Part shown: positions 1-6,243 of the stretch, piece after piece
How positions within the stretch are numbered: the stretch's first letter is position 1
Layout of the letters: each line of letters opens with the position of its first letter
NCBI GenBank assembly: GCA_036258555.1
Contig: DATADL010000144.1
Span: 1 to 7,017 of the forward strand
Length of the DNA: 7,017 bases
DNA from: JALZEG01 sp036258555
GTDB lineage: Bacteria > Actinomycetota > CADDZG01 > WHSQ01
Reading direction: 5' to 3'
Translations under genes and position numbers: made by a program
The notes under the pieces: model-generated
Told to the model about the DNA's origin: nothing
Databases searched by the model: none
Seen by the model: the letters and a program-made list of their open reading frames with translations, nothing else

Positions 1-33
1 AAGGGGCCGGGTCTGCAGACCCGGCTCTTTCTT
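1..33 (+). terminator. Rho-independent terminator of an upstream transcript
   Basis: Bases 6-13 and 18-25 are perfect reverse complements, giving an 8-bp GC-rich stem with the tetraloop TGCA at 14-17. The stem can be lengthened by weaker pairs between 1-5 and 26-30. The right arm runs straight into TCTTTCTT, the T-rich tract expected of an intrinsic terminator on the + strand. The gene it ends lies left of the window. On the opposite strand the run after the stem is CCCCTT, so termination in that direction would be weaker. Confidence 0.85.
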
Positions 34-144
34 CGACTATCGCTATCTCTGACTCTCCCTCGGCGCGGGCTGCACTACTGAATTCAATCGGCCCCACCCG
101 ATGGACCGTCCTGCCTATTACACCTGCCGCTGAGGCTGATGGCG

Positions 145-200
145 AGCTAGCTGACGGTCAAAGGGCTTGTAAGTGAATTAATAAAAGAGCAGGATTGGGT
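145..200 (+). promoter_or_regulatory. Probable promoter/operator region of the secreted-protein gene
   Basis: This is the only clearly AT-rich patch in the window (TTGTAAGTGAATTAATAAAA at 167-186), and it lies 65-85 bases before the ATG at 252. Just upstream sit two small palindromes, AGCTAGCT at 145-152 and TGAC-G-GTCA at 152-160, which could be operator half-sites or chance. I cannot choose a convincing -35/-10 pair with normal spacing. The call rests on base composition and position. The rest of 34-251 shows no gene, tRNA or clear repeat. Confidence 0.35.
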
Positions 201-236
201 TCACGAATCGAAAACCATAACCCTATCAAGCCAAGC

Positions 237-244
237 AGAGGGGA
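237..244 (+). promoter_or_regulatory. Ribosome binding site of the secreted-protein gene
   Basis: AGAGGGGA lies 7 bases before the ATG at 252. It favours that start over the in-frame TTG at 195, which would put 19 polar residues ahead of the signal peptide. Confidence 0.7.
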
Positions 245-251
245 ACACCCG

Positions 252-1175
252 ATGAGCCTGCCACCGAAGCTGTCGATCGCCTCGGGCGCGGCCGTCGTCT
301 TGCTGTCCACCCTGAGCTTTGCCCCGAGCGCCTCGGCCGACGACAACGGCGCCGAGCGCATTCCGGTAGTGCGCACCCGCACGCTCGTCGTGAAGGCGAG
401 CGCCCCGGGCTACGTCGACGTTCGGATCCCACGGCGGACCGCGATCGACACGTCGCTCGCCCGGGTCCGCGGATCGTCCGGGCCGAACCGTCACGTCAGG
501 ATCTCCGGCGACGGACCCTTCACCGGCATCCTCATGGCACCCGTGAACGACCAGCTCGGCGTCAGCCGCGATCGGGTCGCGGTCGTGGGCCAATTCGAGG
601 GGTGCTCCTACGGATGCGCCGACGCGCGCCGGGCCAACTTCAGCTTCCCTCTGTTCTCGGACCACGTCGTGCTGCGTCCGAACGTCTACCGGATCTACTT
701 CATGACGGGCGACTCACCGTCCCGCGTGGCCGTGACGTTCCTCGGCGGGCGCAAAGGCAAGACCTTCGTCACGCCGTCGAGCGCAATCGACCTCTCCGCA
801 GCCGTGCCTGCGGCCGCTGCTTCGACGACGCCCAACTTGTTCTCCGCAGGCGCGGACTACGACCTGCCGAGAAAGGGGATCAGGTTCAGCGTGATGGACC
901 TGACGATGGCCGACGGGGGGTCGGACAGCGCCTACGGCTCGTGTATCTACGAGAGCCAGGAGGAAGTTCCGGACGAGTCGAAGTTCCTTCCCGGCTGTCC
1001 CGAGGGAGCGCCCGCGTATCGCCGGGTCAGCCAGGCAGAGGACGTGGCGAAGAAGTTCATGGTCGCCGAGTGGGAATACGGCTTCGACGCCGGCCCGTGG
1101 GCCCAAGGGATGTGGTACCAGTCGTCCGTCGAGATCGAGAGCGTCCTTCAGGGCACGGTTTTCCTCGGCGTCTGA
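252..1175 (+). CDS. Secreted protein of unknown function
   Basis: I do not recognise this 307-residue protein. The start is ATG 252, which has a Shine-Dalgarno sequence and places a classic signal peptide at the N-terminus: Lys6, a hydrophobic core at about 9-24 (IASGAAVVLLSTLSFA), and an ASA|DD cleavage site after residue 29. There is no later membrane segment and no lipobox, so the mature protein of about 278 residues should be soluble and exported. It has exactly four cysteines: C118 and C122 in a CxxxC motif, and C231 and C249 about 18 apart, which fits two disulfides formed outside the cell. Alternating hydrophobic stretches (e.g. VVLRPNVYRIYFMTGD, about 138-153) suggest a beta-rich fold. 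An Ala/Ser/Thr-rich stretch (about 182-193) may link two halves. The C-terminal 50 residues are rich in Trp, Tyr and acidic residues. The gene is followed after 37 bases by folE, which has its own apparent promoter, so no functional link is implied. Carbohydrate or protein binding is possible but not shown. Confidence 0.8.
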   Translation: MSLPPKLSIASGAAVVLLSTLSFAPSASADDNGAERIPVVRTRTLVVKASAPGYVDVRIPRRTAIDTSLARVRGSSGPNRHVRISGDGPFTGILMAPVNDQLGVSRDRVAVVGQFEGCSYGCADARRANFSFPLFSDHVVLRPNVYRIYFMTGDSPSRVAVTFLGGRKGKTFVTPSSAIDLSAAVPAAAASTTPNLFSAGADYDLPRKGIRFSVMDLTMADGGSDSAYGSCIYESQEEVPDESKFLPGCPEGAPAYRRVSQAEDVAKKFMVAEWEYGFDAGPWAQGMWYQSSVEIESVLQGTVFLGV

Positions 1176-1199
1176 TCTGCCGCGGTGCCCCGCGCCGCC

Positions 1200-1212
1200 T
1201 ATCCTTGCCGGC
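1200..1212 (+). promoter_or_regulatory. Leaderless-type -10 element of the folate operon
   Basis: TATCCT at 1200-1205 matches the TAnnnT form of a -10 box. The folE ATG begins exactly 7 bases later, where transcription would be expected to start. No Shine-Dalgarno sequence lies before the ATG, and no recognisable -35 hexamer is seen near 1177-1182. Leaderless mRNAs of this kind are common in Actinomycetota. Inferred from sequence only. Confidence 0.6.
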
Positions 1213-1818
1213 ATGAGCGATCCAAGCGACGTCGTCAGGGAGCTGCGGCCGGGCGTCGACCGCGCCCGGATCGAGGCCGCCGTCCTCGAGATCCTCGAGG
1301 CCATCGGCGAGGACACCGAGCGCGACGGGCTCCGCCACACCCCCCGGCGCGTCGCCGACATGTACGCCGAGGTCTTCGCCGGGCTCGGCGTCCGCGGCGA
1401 GGAGCAGCTCGACGTCGTCTTCGACGCCGACCACGACGAGATGATCATGGTCAAGGACATCGCGCTCCACTCGTTCTGCGAGCACCACCTCGTCCCGTTC
1501 CTCGGCCAGGCCCATGTCGCGTACATCCCGAACCTCGAGGGGCAGATCACGGGGCTGTCGAAGATCGCGCGGCTGGTCGACACGCTGTCGCGCCGACCAC
1601 AGGTGCAGGAGCGCCTCACGACCCAGATCGCCGACGCGATCGACTCGGCCCTCGACCCGCGCGGCGTCCTCGTCGTGATCGAGGCCGAGCACCTGTGCAT
1701 GACGATGCGCGGGGTACGCAAGCCCGGCAGCAAGACCGTCACCTCCGCGGTGCGCGGCCAGTTCCGCGACAGCGAGGCGTCACGGTCCGAGGCGATGAAC
1801 CTCATCTTCCGGGGCTGA
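1213..1818 (+). CDS. folE: GTP cyclohydrolase I, type IA (FolE)
   Basis: Cytosolic zinc enzyme that opens and rebuilds the GTP ring system to give 7,8-dihydroneopterin triphosphate, the first committed step of folate synthesis. The 201-residue length is normal for the family. Visible signatures are RDGLRHTPRRVADMYAEVF (about 37-55), SFCEHHLVPFLGQAHVAYIP (about 87-106), LSKIARLVD (about 116) and HLCMTMRGV (160-168). By alignment with the E. coli enzyme, the zinc ligands are C89, H92 and C162, and the catalytic histidines are H91 and H160; all are present. The ATG at 1213 was chosen because it follows a leaderless-type -10 box by 7 bases and gives the usual N-terminus. It is the first gene of a folE-folP-folB-folK cluster, with folP starting 5 bases after its stop. 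In Actinomycetota ftsH often precedes folE; here a secreted protein gene does. Confidence 0.97.
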   Translation: MSDPSDVVRELRPGVDRARIEAAVLEILEAIGEDTERDGLRHTPRRVADMYAEVFAGLGVRGEEQLDVVFDADHDEMIMVKDIALHSFCEHHLVPFLGQAHVAYIPNLEGQITGLSKIARLVDTLSRRPQVQERLTTQIADAIDSALDPRGVLVVIEAEHLCMTMRGVRKPGSKTVTSAVRGQFRDSEASRSEAMNLIFRG

Positions 1819-1823
1819 GCGGG

Positions 1824-2660
1824 ATGGAGCTCCTCTGCAAGGGGCACAAGATCGCGCTCGACGAGACGGTGCTCATGGGCGTCCTCAACGTGACGCCGGA
1901 CTCCTTCTCGGACGGCGGGCTGTGGCTCGATCCCGAGGCCGCCATACCGCACGCGGTCCGCATGGTCTCCGAGGGTGCAGGGATCGTCGACGTCGGCGGC
2001 GAGTCGACGCGTCCCGGCGCCGACCCCGTGCCCGAGGAAGAGGAGCTGCGGCGGGTCCTGCCGGTGATCGAGGCGCTGGCGGGACAGATCAGCGTCCCGA
2101 TCTCGATCGACACGCGCAAGCCGGCGGTCGCCGAGGCCGCGCTCGAAGCGGGGGCCGCGATCGTCAACGACACGTCGGGCGAGGAGCTCGACCCCGCGAT
2201 GGACGAGGTCGTCGCGCGAGCGGAGGCGGGCCTCGTGATCATGCACTCGCGCGGCACCCCTGCGACGATGCGCTCGCTCACGGACTACGACGACGTGGTC
2301 AAGGAGACGACGACGTTCCTCACCGAGCGCGCCGAACAGGCGGCGGACGCCGGTGTCGCCACCGGCGCGATCGCGCTCGACCCCGGCATCGGGTTCGCGA
2401 AGTCGCGCGAGCAGAGCCTGGAGCTCCTCGCGGGACTGAGGGAGCTGATCGACACCGGGTGGCCCGTCGTCGTCGGGACGTCGCGCAAGTCGTTCATTGG
2501 GGCGACGCTCGGCGTCCCCGAGGACCAGAGGCTCGAGGGGACCGCGGCGACGGTGGCGTGGGCCGTCGCGCAGGGCGCGCACGTCGTGCGCGTGCACGAC
2601 GTCGAGGCGATGGCGCGCGTCGTCCGCATGACCGAGGCGATACTCGCGGCGCGGCCGTGA
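1824..2660 (+). CDS. folP: Dihydropteroate synthase (FolP)
   Basis: Condenses 6-hydroxymethyl-7,8-dihydropterin diphosphate with p-aminobenzoate to form dihydropteroate; this family is the target of sulfonamides. At 278 residues it is a complete single-domain TIM-barrel enzyme. Both family signatures are clear: MGVLNVTPDSFSDGG near the start (N22 for metal/pterin diphosphate) and IVDVGGESTRPGADPV (about 54-69, R63). Further active-site motifs are SIDTRKP (D96), IVNDTSG, DPGIGFAKSREQSLELL, GTSRKSFIG (K222) and the closing RVHDV (R256, H258). One small departure is MHSRGTP (140-146), where MHMRGTP is usual. ATG 1824 follows the folE stop by 5 bases and has only a weak GGG ahead of it, so translation is probably coupled to folE. 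The stop overlaps the folB start. Confidence 0.97.
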   Translation: MELLCKGHKIALDETVLMGVLNVTPDSFSDGGLWLDPEAAIPHAVRMVSEGAGIVDVGGESTRPGADPVPEEEELRRVLPVIEALAGQISVPISIDTRKPAVAEAALEAGAAIVNDTSGEELDPAMDEVVARAEAGLVIMHSRGTPATMRSLTDYDDVVKETTTFLTERAEQAADAGVATGAIALDPGIGFAKSREQSLELLAGLRELIDTGWPVVVGTSRKSFIGATLGVPEDQRLEGTAATVAWAVAQGAHVVRVHDVEAMARVVRMTEAILAARP

Positions 2661-3016
2661 GCGCCCACATCCTGATCCGGGGGCTCCGCGTCGAGACGCG
2701 GGTGGGCTGGACCGACGAAGAGCGGGCGGAGCCACAAGCGGTCCTCGTCGACCTCGACCTCGAGATCGACGCCGCGCCCTCGGCACGCAGCGACGACCTC
2801 GCCGACACCGTCGACTACGCCGCGGTGATCGCGGAGGTCGCCCGTCACGTGTCGGCCCGCGAGGAACGGCTCCTGGAGAGGCTCGCGGCGGAGATCGCCG
2901 AGATGGTGTCCGCCATGATCGGGGTAAAGAGCGTTAGCGTGGAGGTAGCGAAAGAGGTAGTGCCGGTTCCGGAAGAGGTGGGAAGAGTGGCAGTTCGTGT
3001 GGAGCGGTCGGGCTGA
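2657..3016 (+). CDS. folB: Dihydroneopterin aldolase (FolB)
   Basis: Cleaves 7,8-dihydroneopterin to 6-hydroxymethyl-7,8-dihydropterin and glycolaldehyde. The product is 119 residues, the usual size for this small tunnel-fold enzyme. Start is GTG 2657, overlapping the folP stop by 4 bases (GTGA), so the genes are likely translationally coupled; no Shine-Dalgarno is visible. Family features are ILIRGLRVETRVGWTDEERAEPQ at the N-terminus (E22 matches the conserved glutamate), TVDYAAV (about 54-60), LLERLAAEIAE (about 72-82) and VEVAKEVVPVPEEVG near the end, with K99 as the catalytic lysine. The glycine-histidine pair seen before the glutamate in many homologues is Gly-Trp here. The last 30 or so codons use A- or T-ending codons far more than the rest of the gene. 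The stop overlaps the folK ATG by one base. Confidence 0.93.
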   Translation: MSAHILIRGLRVETRVGWTDEERAEPQAVLVDLDLEIDAAPSARSDDLADTVDYAAVIAEVARHVSAREERLLERLAAEIAEMVSAMIGVKSVSVEVAKEVVPVPEEVGRVAVRVERSG

Positions 3017-3510
3017 TGGTGGTCTCGTATCTGGGGATCGGATCGAACGTCGGCGACAGGGTCGCGTTCTGCCGCGCGGCAGTGGGCGCGTTGCGCGCTC
3101 ACGAGGCGATCGAGGTCGAGGCCGCGTCGAGCCTCTACGAGACGAGCCCCGTCGGCGGGCCGCCGCAGCGCTCGTTCGTCAACCTCGTCGTGCGGATCCG
3201 TACGTCGCTCGACGCCCGGGGGCTCCTCGAGACCGTGAAGGGGATCGAGCGACAGCTCGGGCGTGAGCCGAACGAGATGCGCTGGGGGCCGCGCGTGGTC
3301 GACCTCGACGTCTTGACGTTCGACGACGAGAAGATCGTCGAGCCCGACCTCGAGATCCCGCACCCGCGGTTGAGGCAGCGCCGCTTCGTGCTGGTCCCGC
3401 TGCTCGAGATCGACGCCGACGCGGCGGACCCGTGGGGGGCGCGCTACGCAGACTCCCTCGACGAGGCCGAGGGCGACGTCGAGCTGCTGGAGCCTTTCGA
3501 AGCGCGTTAG
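3016..3510 (+). CDS. folK: 6-hydroxymethyl-7,8-dihydropterin pyrophosphokinase (FolK)
   Basis: Transfers diphosphate from ATP to 6-hydroxymethyl-7,8-dihydropterin, giving the substrate of FolP. The 164-residue length is normal. Signatures in order: YLGIGSNVGDR (about 5-15), SSLYETSPVGGPPQ (about 38-51) followed by FVN, the loop REPNEMRWGPRVVDLDVL (83-100) and PHPRLRQRRFVLVPLLEI (about 115-132). By comparison with the E. coli enzyme, R83 and R93 are the catalytic and ATP-binding arginines, W90 stacks on the pterin, and D96 and D98 bind the two magnesium ions; all are present. ATG 3016 shares one base with the folB stop (TGATG), which implies translational coupling, with a poor GGAG at 3001-3004. 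This is the last gene of the folate cluster. No terminator is visible in the 30 bases before the protease gene, so read-through is possible. Confidence 0.96.
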   Translation: MVVSYLGIGSNVGDRVAFCRAAVGALRAHEAIEVEAASSLYETSPVGGPPQRSFVNLVVRIRTSLDARGLLETVKGIERQLGREPNEMRWGPRVVDLDVLTFDDEKIVEPDLEIPHPRLRQRRFVLVPLLEIDADAADPWGARYADSLDEAEGDVELLEPFEAR

Positions 3511-3527
3511 TTGTCTCACCCAGCCCG

Positions 3528-3540
3528 TAGGTTGTCGGGC
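3528..3540 (+). promoter_or_regulatory. Leaderless-type -10 element of the protease gene
   Basis: TAGGTT at 3528-3533 is followed after exactly 7 bases by the ATG at 3541, the same geometry as at folE. No ribosome binding site or clear -35 hexamer is visible. This suggests the protease is transcribed separately from the folate operon as a leaderless mRNA. Inference from sequence pattern. Confidence 0.6.
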
Positions 3541-6219
3541 ATGAAGCGAACCCTCGCCGTCGCGCTCGTGTTGCTCGGGCTCGCGGCATCCCTCGCAGCC
3601 GTCCCCGTCTCCGCCGCCGGGCGACGCCCCGTCGTCGTCCCGGGCTCCGGCACGCGCGCGCCGGCCCGCGTCACCTCGCTCCCGCGTGCGGCCATCGACG
3701 CGGCCCCCGCGGCCGCGGCGCGGATGCATCTCGCCGCGCACCGCGCGCTCTACCGGATCCCGCCGTCGGAGGTCGAGGCGGTCGAGACGATCGCCGACGC
3801 ACGTTCTGCATCCGTGCGCTTCGGGCAACGGCACCGCGGCGTCGAGGTCTTCGGCGCGCAGTACCTCGTCCACCTCGATCGCACCGCCGGCGGCCTCGTG
3901 CCCACGTCGGCGAACGGCCACTTCTTCACGGGGCTGGACGTCGCGGTCACGCCGCGGATCGAGGTCCGAACGGCCCGCCGCCTCGCGCTGTTGTGGAGCC
4001 GGCCCCTCGTCGCCGCCGAGGTCGAGCCCCACGGCCTGACCGTCCTGCCGCTCGGACGGGGGATCCTGACGTACCGGTTCACCCTGTGGGGCTCCCGCTA
4101 CGGCCGCCCGGCTAAGCAGGAGGTCTTCGTGAACGCGGCCACCGGGCGGCTCGCGCTCTCCTACGACGACCTGCAGGACGACGGCGCGGTCTCCACCAGC
4201 GGCGAGAACGTCCACGGCGACACCGTGGCGATCGAGGCCTACCAGCGCGGCGACGCCTACGAGCTCCGCGACCGGTCCCGGCCGATGTTCGACCGCGGCT
4301 CGGGCGAGGGCCAGATCACGACGCACAACGCGCGGCAGACGCCGGATTACTTCGGGACCGCGCGCAACATCGTGACGTCGTCGTCGCCCGTGTTCCGGCG
4401 CACGGCCACGACGACGGGCGCGGTCGACGCCCACTGGGGCGCGGGGAGGGTCTACGAGTTCTACCGGGCGCTCGGGCGCAACTCGCTCGACGACAGGGGC
4501 TCCAGCATCGTCTCGACCGTCAACGCGGCGGACCCGACGACGTACGAGCCGATGTTCAACGCGTTCTGGGACGGGACCCAGATGGTGTACGGGAACCCCG
4601 GACCGATCTTCCCGCTGTCGGCGGACCTCGACGTCGTCGGGCACGAGCTGACGCACGGCGTCATCGACCACTCCGCGAACCTCGTCTACCTCAACCAGGC
4701 AGGGGCGATGAACGAGGCGTTCGCGGACTACTTCGGCAACGCGATCGACAACGAGGCTTCGGGGATCGCGATGGACGACCCCGACGCGGGCTTCCTCGGC
4801 GAGGACCTGTGCCGGCCCGAGAACCCCAATCCCCGCGACTGGGACTGCCCGTTGCGGGACCTGAACGACGGTATGACGACCGACGACTACGGCTACTACC
4901 TCGCGGACTTCGACAACGGCGGCGTCCACCTGAACGCGACGATCTTCGGCGGCGCGCTGTGGGACGTGCGGGAGGCGCTCGACCCCGGCCTTGCCGACCG
5001 CATCGTCTACCGCGCGCTCACGCGGTTGGTGACTCCGATCGACGACTTCCTCGACGGGCGCGCCGCCGTCGTCGACGCCGCGCGTCAGGTCGGGGCCTCC
5101 GACGACCAGGTCGCCGCTATCGAAGCGGCGTTCGACGCCAGGGGGATCGTCCCCGGGTGGGACGACGCCACGGGATCGGACGCCCGGGTCCTCGTGAACG
5201 ACGTGGCTCCGCTCGGGCTGCTCTTCTCGCCGCCGCGCGTCTCCGGGTCGCGCTACGTCCTCGCCGACTACCGCGACCAGGAGGACATGTGCTGCCGGCC
5301 GATCGAGCTCTACGTCGGCAACGTCGACGGCTCGGGCCGGTTGCGGAAGGTGGGCGAGGACGAGTCGCCGGGGACGTTCACCGACGAGACGCCGGACATC
5401 TCCGGACGCACGGTCGTGTGGGCGCACGGCGTCGAGGACTTCGGCGGGCTCGAGCTCGACATCCACGCCCGGAGGCTCGGGGGCCGCGTGCGCACGATCG
5501 CCGGCCGCCAGGGGCTCCAGCTGTTCCCCGCGATCGACGGGAAGACGATCGTCTGGGAGGACGCGCGCGGCAGGTCCACCGACATCTGGGTGAAGCGCGG
5601 CAAGGGGCGTCCGCGGGCGCTCGTCCGCGCGCGCGGCGAGCAGTGGCAGCCGCAGGTCTCCGGCGACTGGGTCGTGTGGTGGGACGTCGGCACCGGCGGC
5701 CTGGCCGCGCCCGCGTCGATCGGGATGAAGAACGTCCGTACCGGCCGCCGCGTGTCGATCCCGGCGCCGTCCCGTAGGGCGTTCGTCGGACCGCCCGCGG
5801 TCGGACCCCGGTTCGTCACGTGGTACCAGGACCGAGACGGAGACGGCGTCGGCGCGATCGTGAAGGCGCGCCTCGGCCGGAAGAAGACGAAGGTGCTCGT
5901 GCGCGAGGGCTCGACGGGCGCGCCCACCTGGGAGTTCGGGACCTATGCGCTCAACCCCCCGATCCCCTCGGCGAACCGCGACTTCGTCGCGTACAACGAC
6001 GAGCTCGGCTACGTCCGCTACTTCGCCCAGGATCCAGGCTTCCCCGCGAGCGAGGTCGGCCGGGACGTCTGGATCGTGGACGCCGGCGGCGGAAGACCGC
6101 GGCGGATCACGACGAACCGGGGCGACCAGGCCTATCCGCTGATGGCGCGCGGCCGTCGGGTGCTGTGGCTGGATTCGGCAGGGGGCGACACCGACCTAGT
6201 CACACGCGTCGTTCCCTGA
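3541..6219 (+). CDS. Secreted M4 (thermolysin-family) zinc metalloprotease with C-terminal beta-propeller
   Basis: An 892-residue exported endopeptidase precursor. ATG 3541 opens a clean signal peptide (Lys2-Arg3, hydrophobic core, VSA cleavage near residue 25); the in-frame TTG at 3511 would spoil it. Residues about 60-215 form an FTP/PepSY-type propeptide (HRGVEVFGAQYLVH at 98-111), which chaperones and inhibits M4 enzymes until removed. The catalytic region is about 220-540: DAHWGA (296-301), substrate-binding NAFW (340-343), HELTH (zinc ligands H368, H372; catalytic E369), Y383, third zinc ligand E392 in NEAFAD, and DNGGVH (D458, H463). D364, D403 and E421 lie where thermolysin has calcium ligands. 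The M4 C-terminal helical part ends near GIVPGWDD (536-542). C424 and C436 could form a disulfide. Residues about 545-892 replace the usual short end with repeated blades such as IDGKTIVWEDARG...DIWV, resembling TolB/WD40-like propellers, and contain DRDGDG (764-769), a calcium-loop-like motif. No sorting signal or transmembrane anchor is seen, so the protein is probably released. The substrate is unknown. Confidence 0.94.
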   Translation: MKRTLAVALVLLGLAASLAAVPVSAAGRRPVVVPGSGTRAPARVTSLPRAAIDAAPAAAARMHLAAHRALYRIPPSEVEAVETIADARSASVRFGQRHRGVEVFGAQYLVHLDRTAGGLVPTSANGHFFTGLDVAVTPRIEVRTARRLALLWSRPLVAAEVEPHGLTVLPLGRGILTYRFTLWGSRYGRPAKQEVFVNAATGRLALSYDDLQDDGAVSTSGENVHGDTVAIEAYQRGDAYELRDRSRPMFDRGSGEGQITTHNARQTPDYFGTARNIVTSSSPVFRRTATTTGAVDAHWGAGRVYEFYRALGRNSLDDRGSSIVSTVNAADPTTYEPMFNAFWDGTQMVYGNPGPIFPLSADLDVVGHELTHGVIDHSANLVYLNQAGAMNEAFADYFGNAIDNEASGIAMDDPDAGFLGEDLCRPENPNPRDWDCPLRDLNDGMTTDDYGYYLADFDNGGVHLNATIFGGALWDVREALDPGLADRIVYRALTRLVTPIDDFLDGRAAVVDAARQVGASDDQVAAIEAAFDARGIVPGWDDATGSDARVLVNDVAPLGLLFSPPRVSGSRYVLADYRDQEDMCCRPIELYVGNVDGSGRLRKVGEDESPGTFTDETPDISGRTVVWAHGVEDFGGLELDIHARRLGGRVRTIAGRQGLQLFPAIDGKTIVWEDARGRSTDIWVKRGKGRPRALVRARGEQWQPQVSGDWVVWWDVGTGGLAAPASIGMKNVRTGRRVSIPAPSRRAFVGPPAVGPRFVTWYQDRDGDGVGAIVKARLGRKKTKVLVREGSTGAPTWEFGTYALNPPIPSANRDFVAYNDELGYVRYFAQDPGFPASEVGRDVWIVDAGGGRPRRITTNRGDQAYPLMARGRRVLWLDSAGGDTDLVTRVVP
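5194..6216 (+). repeat. Beta-propeller blade repeats at the C-terminus of the protease
   Basis: Within protease residues about 552-892, short related motifs recur: VSGSRYVLADYRD (567), ISGRTVVWAHG (620), IDGKTIVWEDARG (665), VSGDWVVWWD (706), VGPRFVTWYQD (754), ANRDFVAYND (811) and ARGRRVLWLDSAGGD (869). Spacing is 41-58 residues. Most are followed by a strand naming a measured item (DIHARRL, DIWVKRG, DVWIVDA) and then a charged turn. The pattern suits a seven-bladed propeller in which the stretch before residue 567 may close the ring with the last blade. The blade count is inference; the repetition is seen. DNA copies are diverged, so this is an old repeat. Confidence 0.7.
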
Positions 6220-6243
6220 CGGACGGCCCGGAAGGCCGCGCCG

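Noticed and set aside
34..166. Possible tRNA, small RNA or CRISPR in the left intergenic stretch
   Set aside because: No cloverleaf arms, no repeated units and no second terminator-like hairpin before the gene; nothing can be supported there.
195..251. Earlier TTG start for the secreted protein
   Set aside because: No ribosome binding site there, and it would bury the signal peptide behind 19 polar residues; ATG 252 has AGAGGGGA at good spacing.
1182..1193. Small hairpin GCGG-TGCC-CCGC between the secreted protein gene and folE
   Set aside because: Only 4 bp, no T tract, and of a kind expected often in DNA this GC-rich; not supportable as a terminator.
1285..1300. Frequent CTCGAG hexamers through the window
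   Set aside because: They are in-frame Leu-Glu codon pairs (CTC GAG), explained by codon bias, not a recognition-site repeat.
714..2786. Long open frame of 690 codons on the - strand
   Set aside because: Antisense to the secreted protein gene, folE, folP and part of folB; Arg-rich with no recognisable motif or start signals. A codon-bias shadow.
3511..3540. Earlier TTG start for the protease
   Set aside because: It would add ten residues (MSHPARRLSG) before a complete signal peptide, and the ATG at 3541 has a -10 box at the leaderless distance.
2845..5466. Long open frame of 873 codons on the - strand
   Set aside because: It runs antisense to folB, folK and most of the protease. Its product is low-complexity Arg/Val/Asp/Pro-rich with no domain, and it exists because GC-ending codons on the + strand remove stops on the other. 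The + strand genes have full family signatures.
4809..5777. Open frame of 322 codons on the + strand inside the protease gene
   Set aside because: Arg/Pro/Gly-rich out-of-frame reading of a gene whose own frame encodes a conserved zinc protease and propeller.
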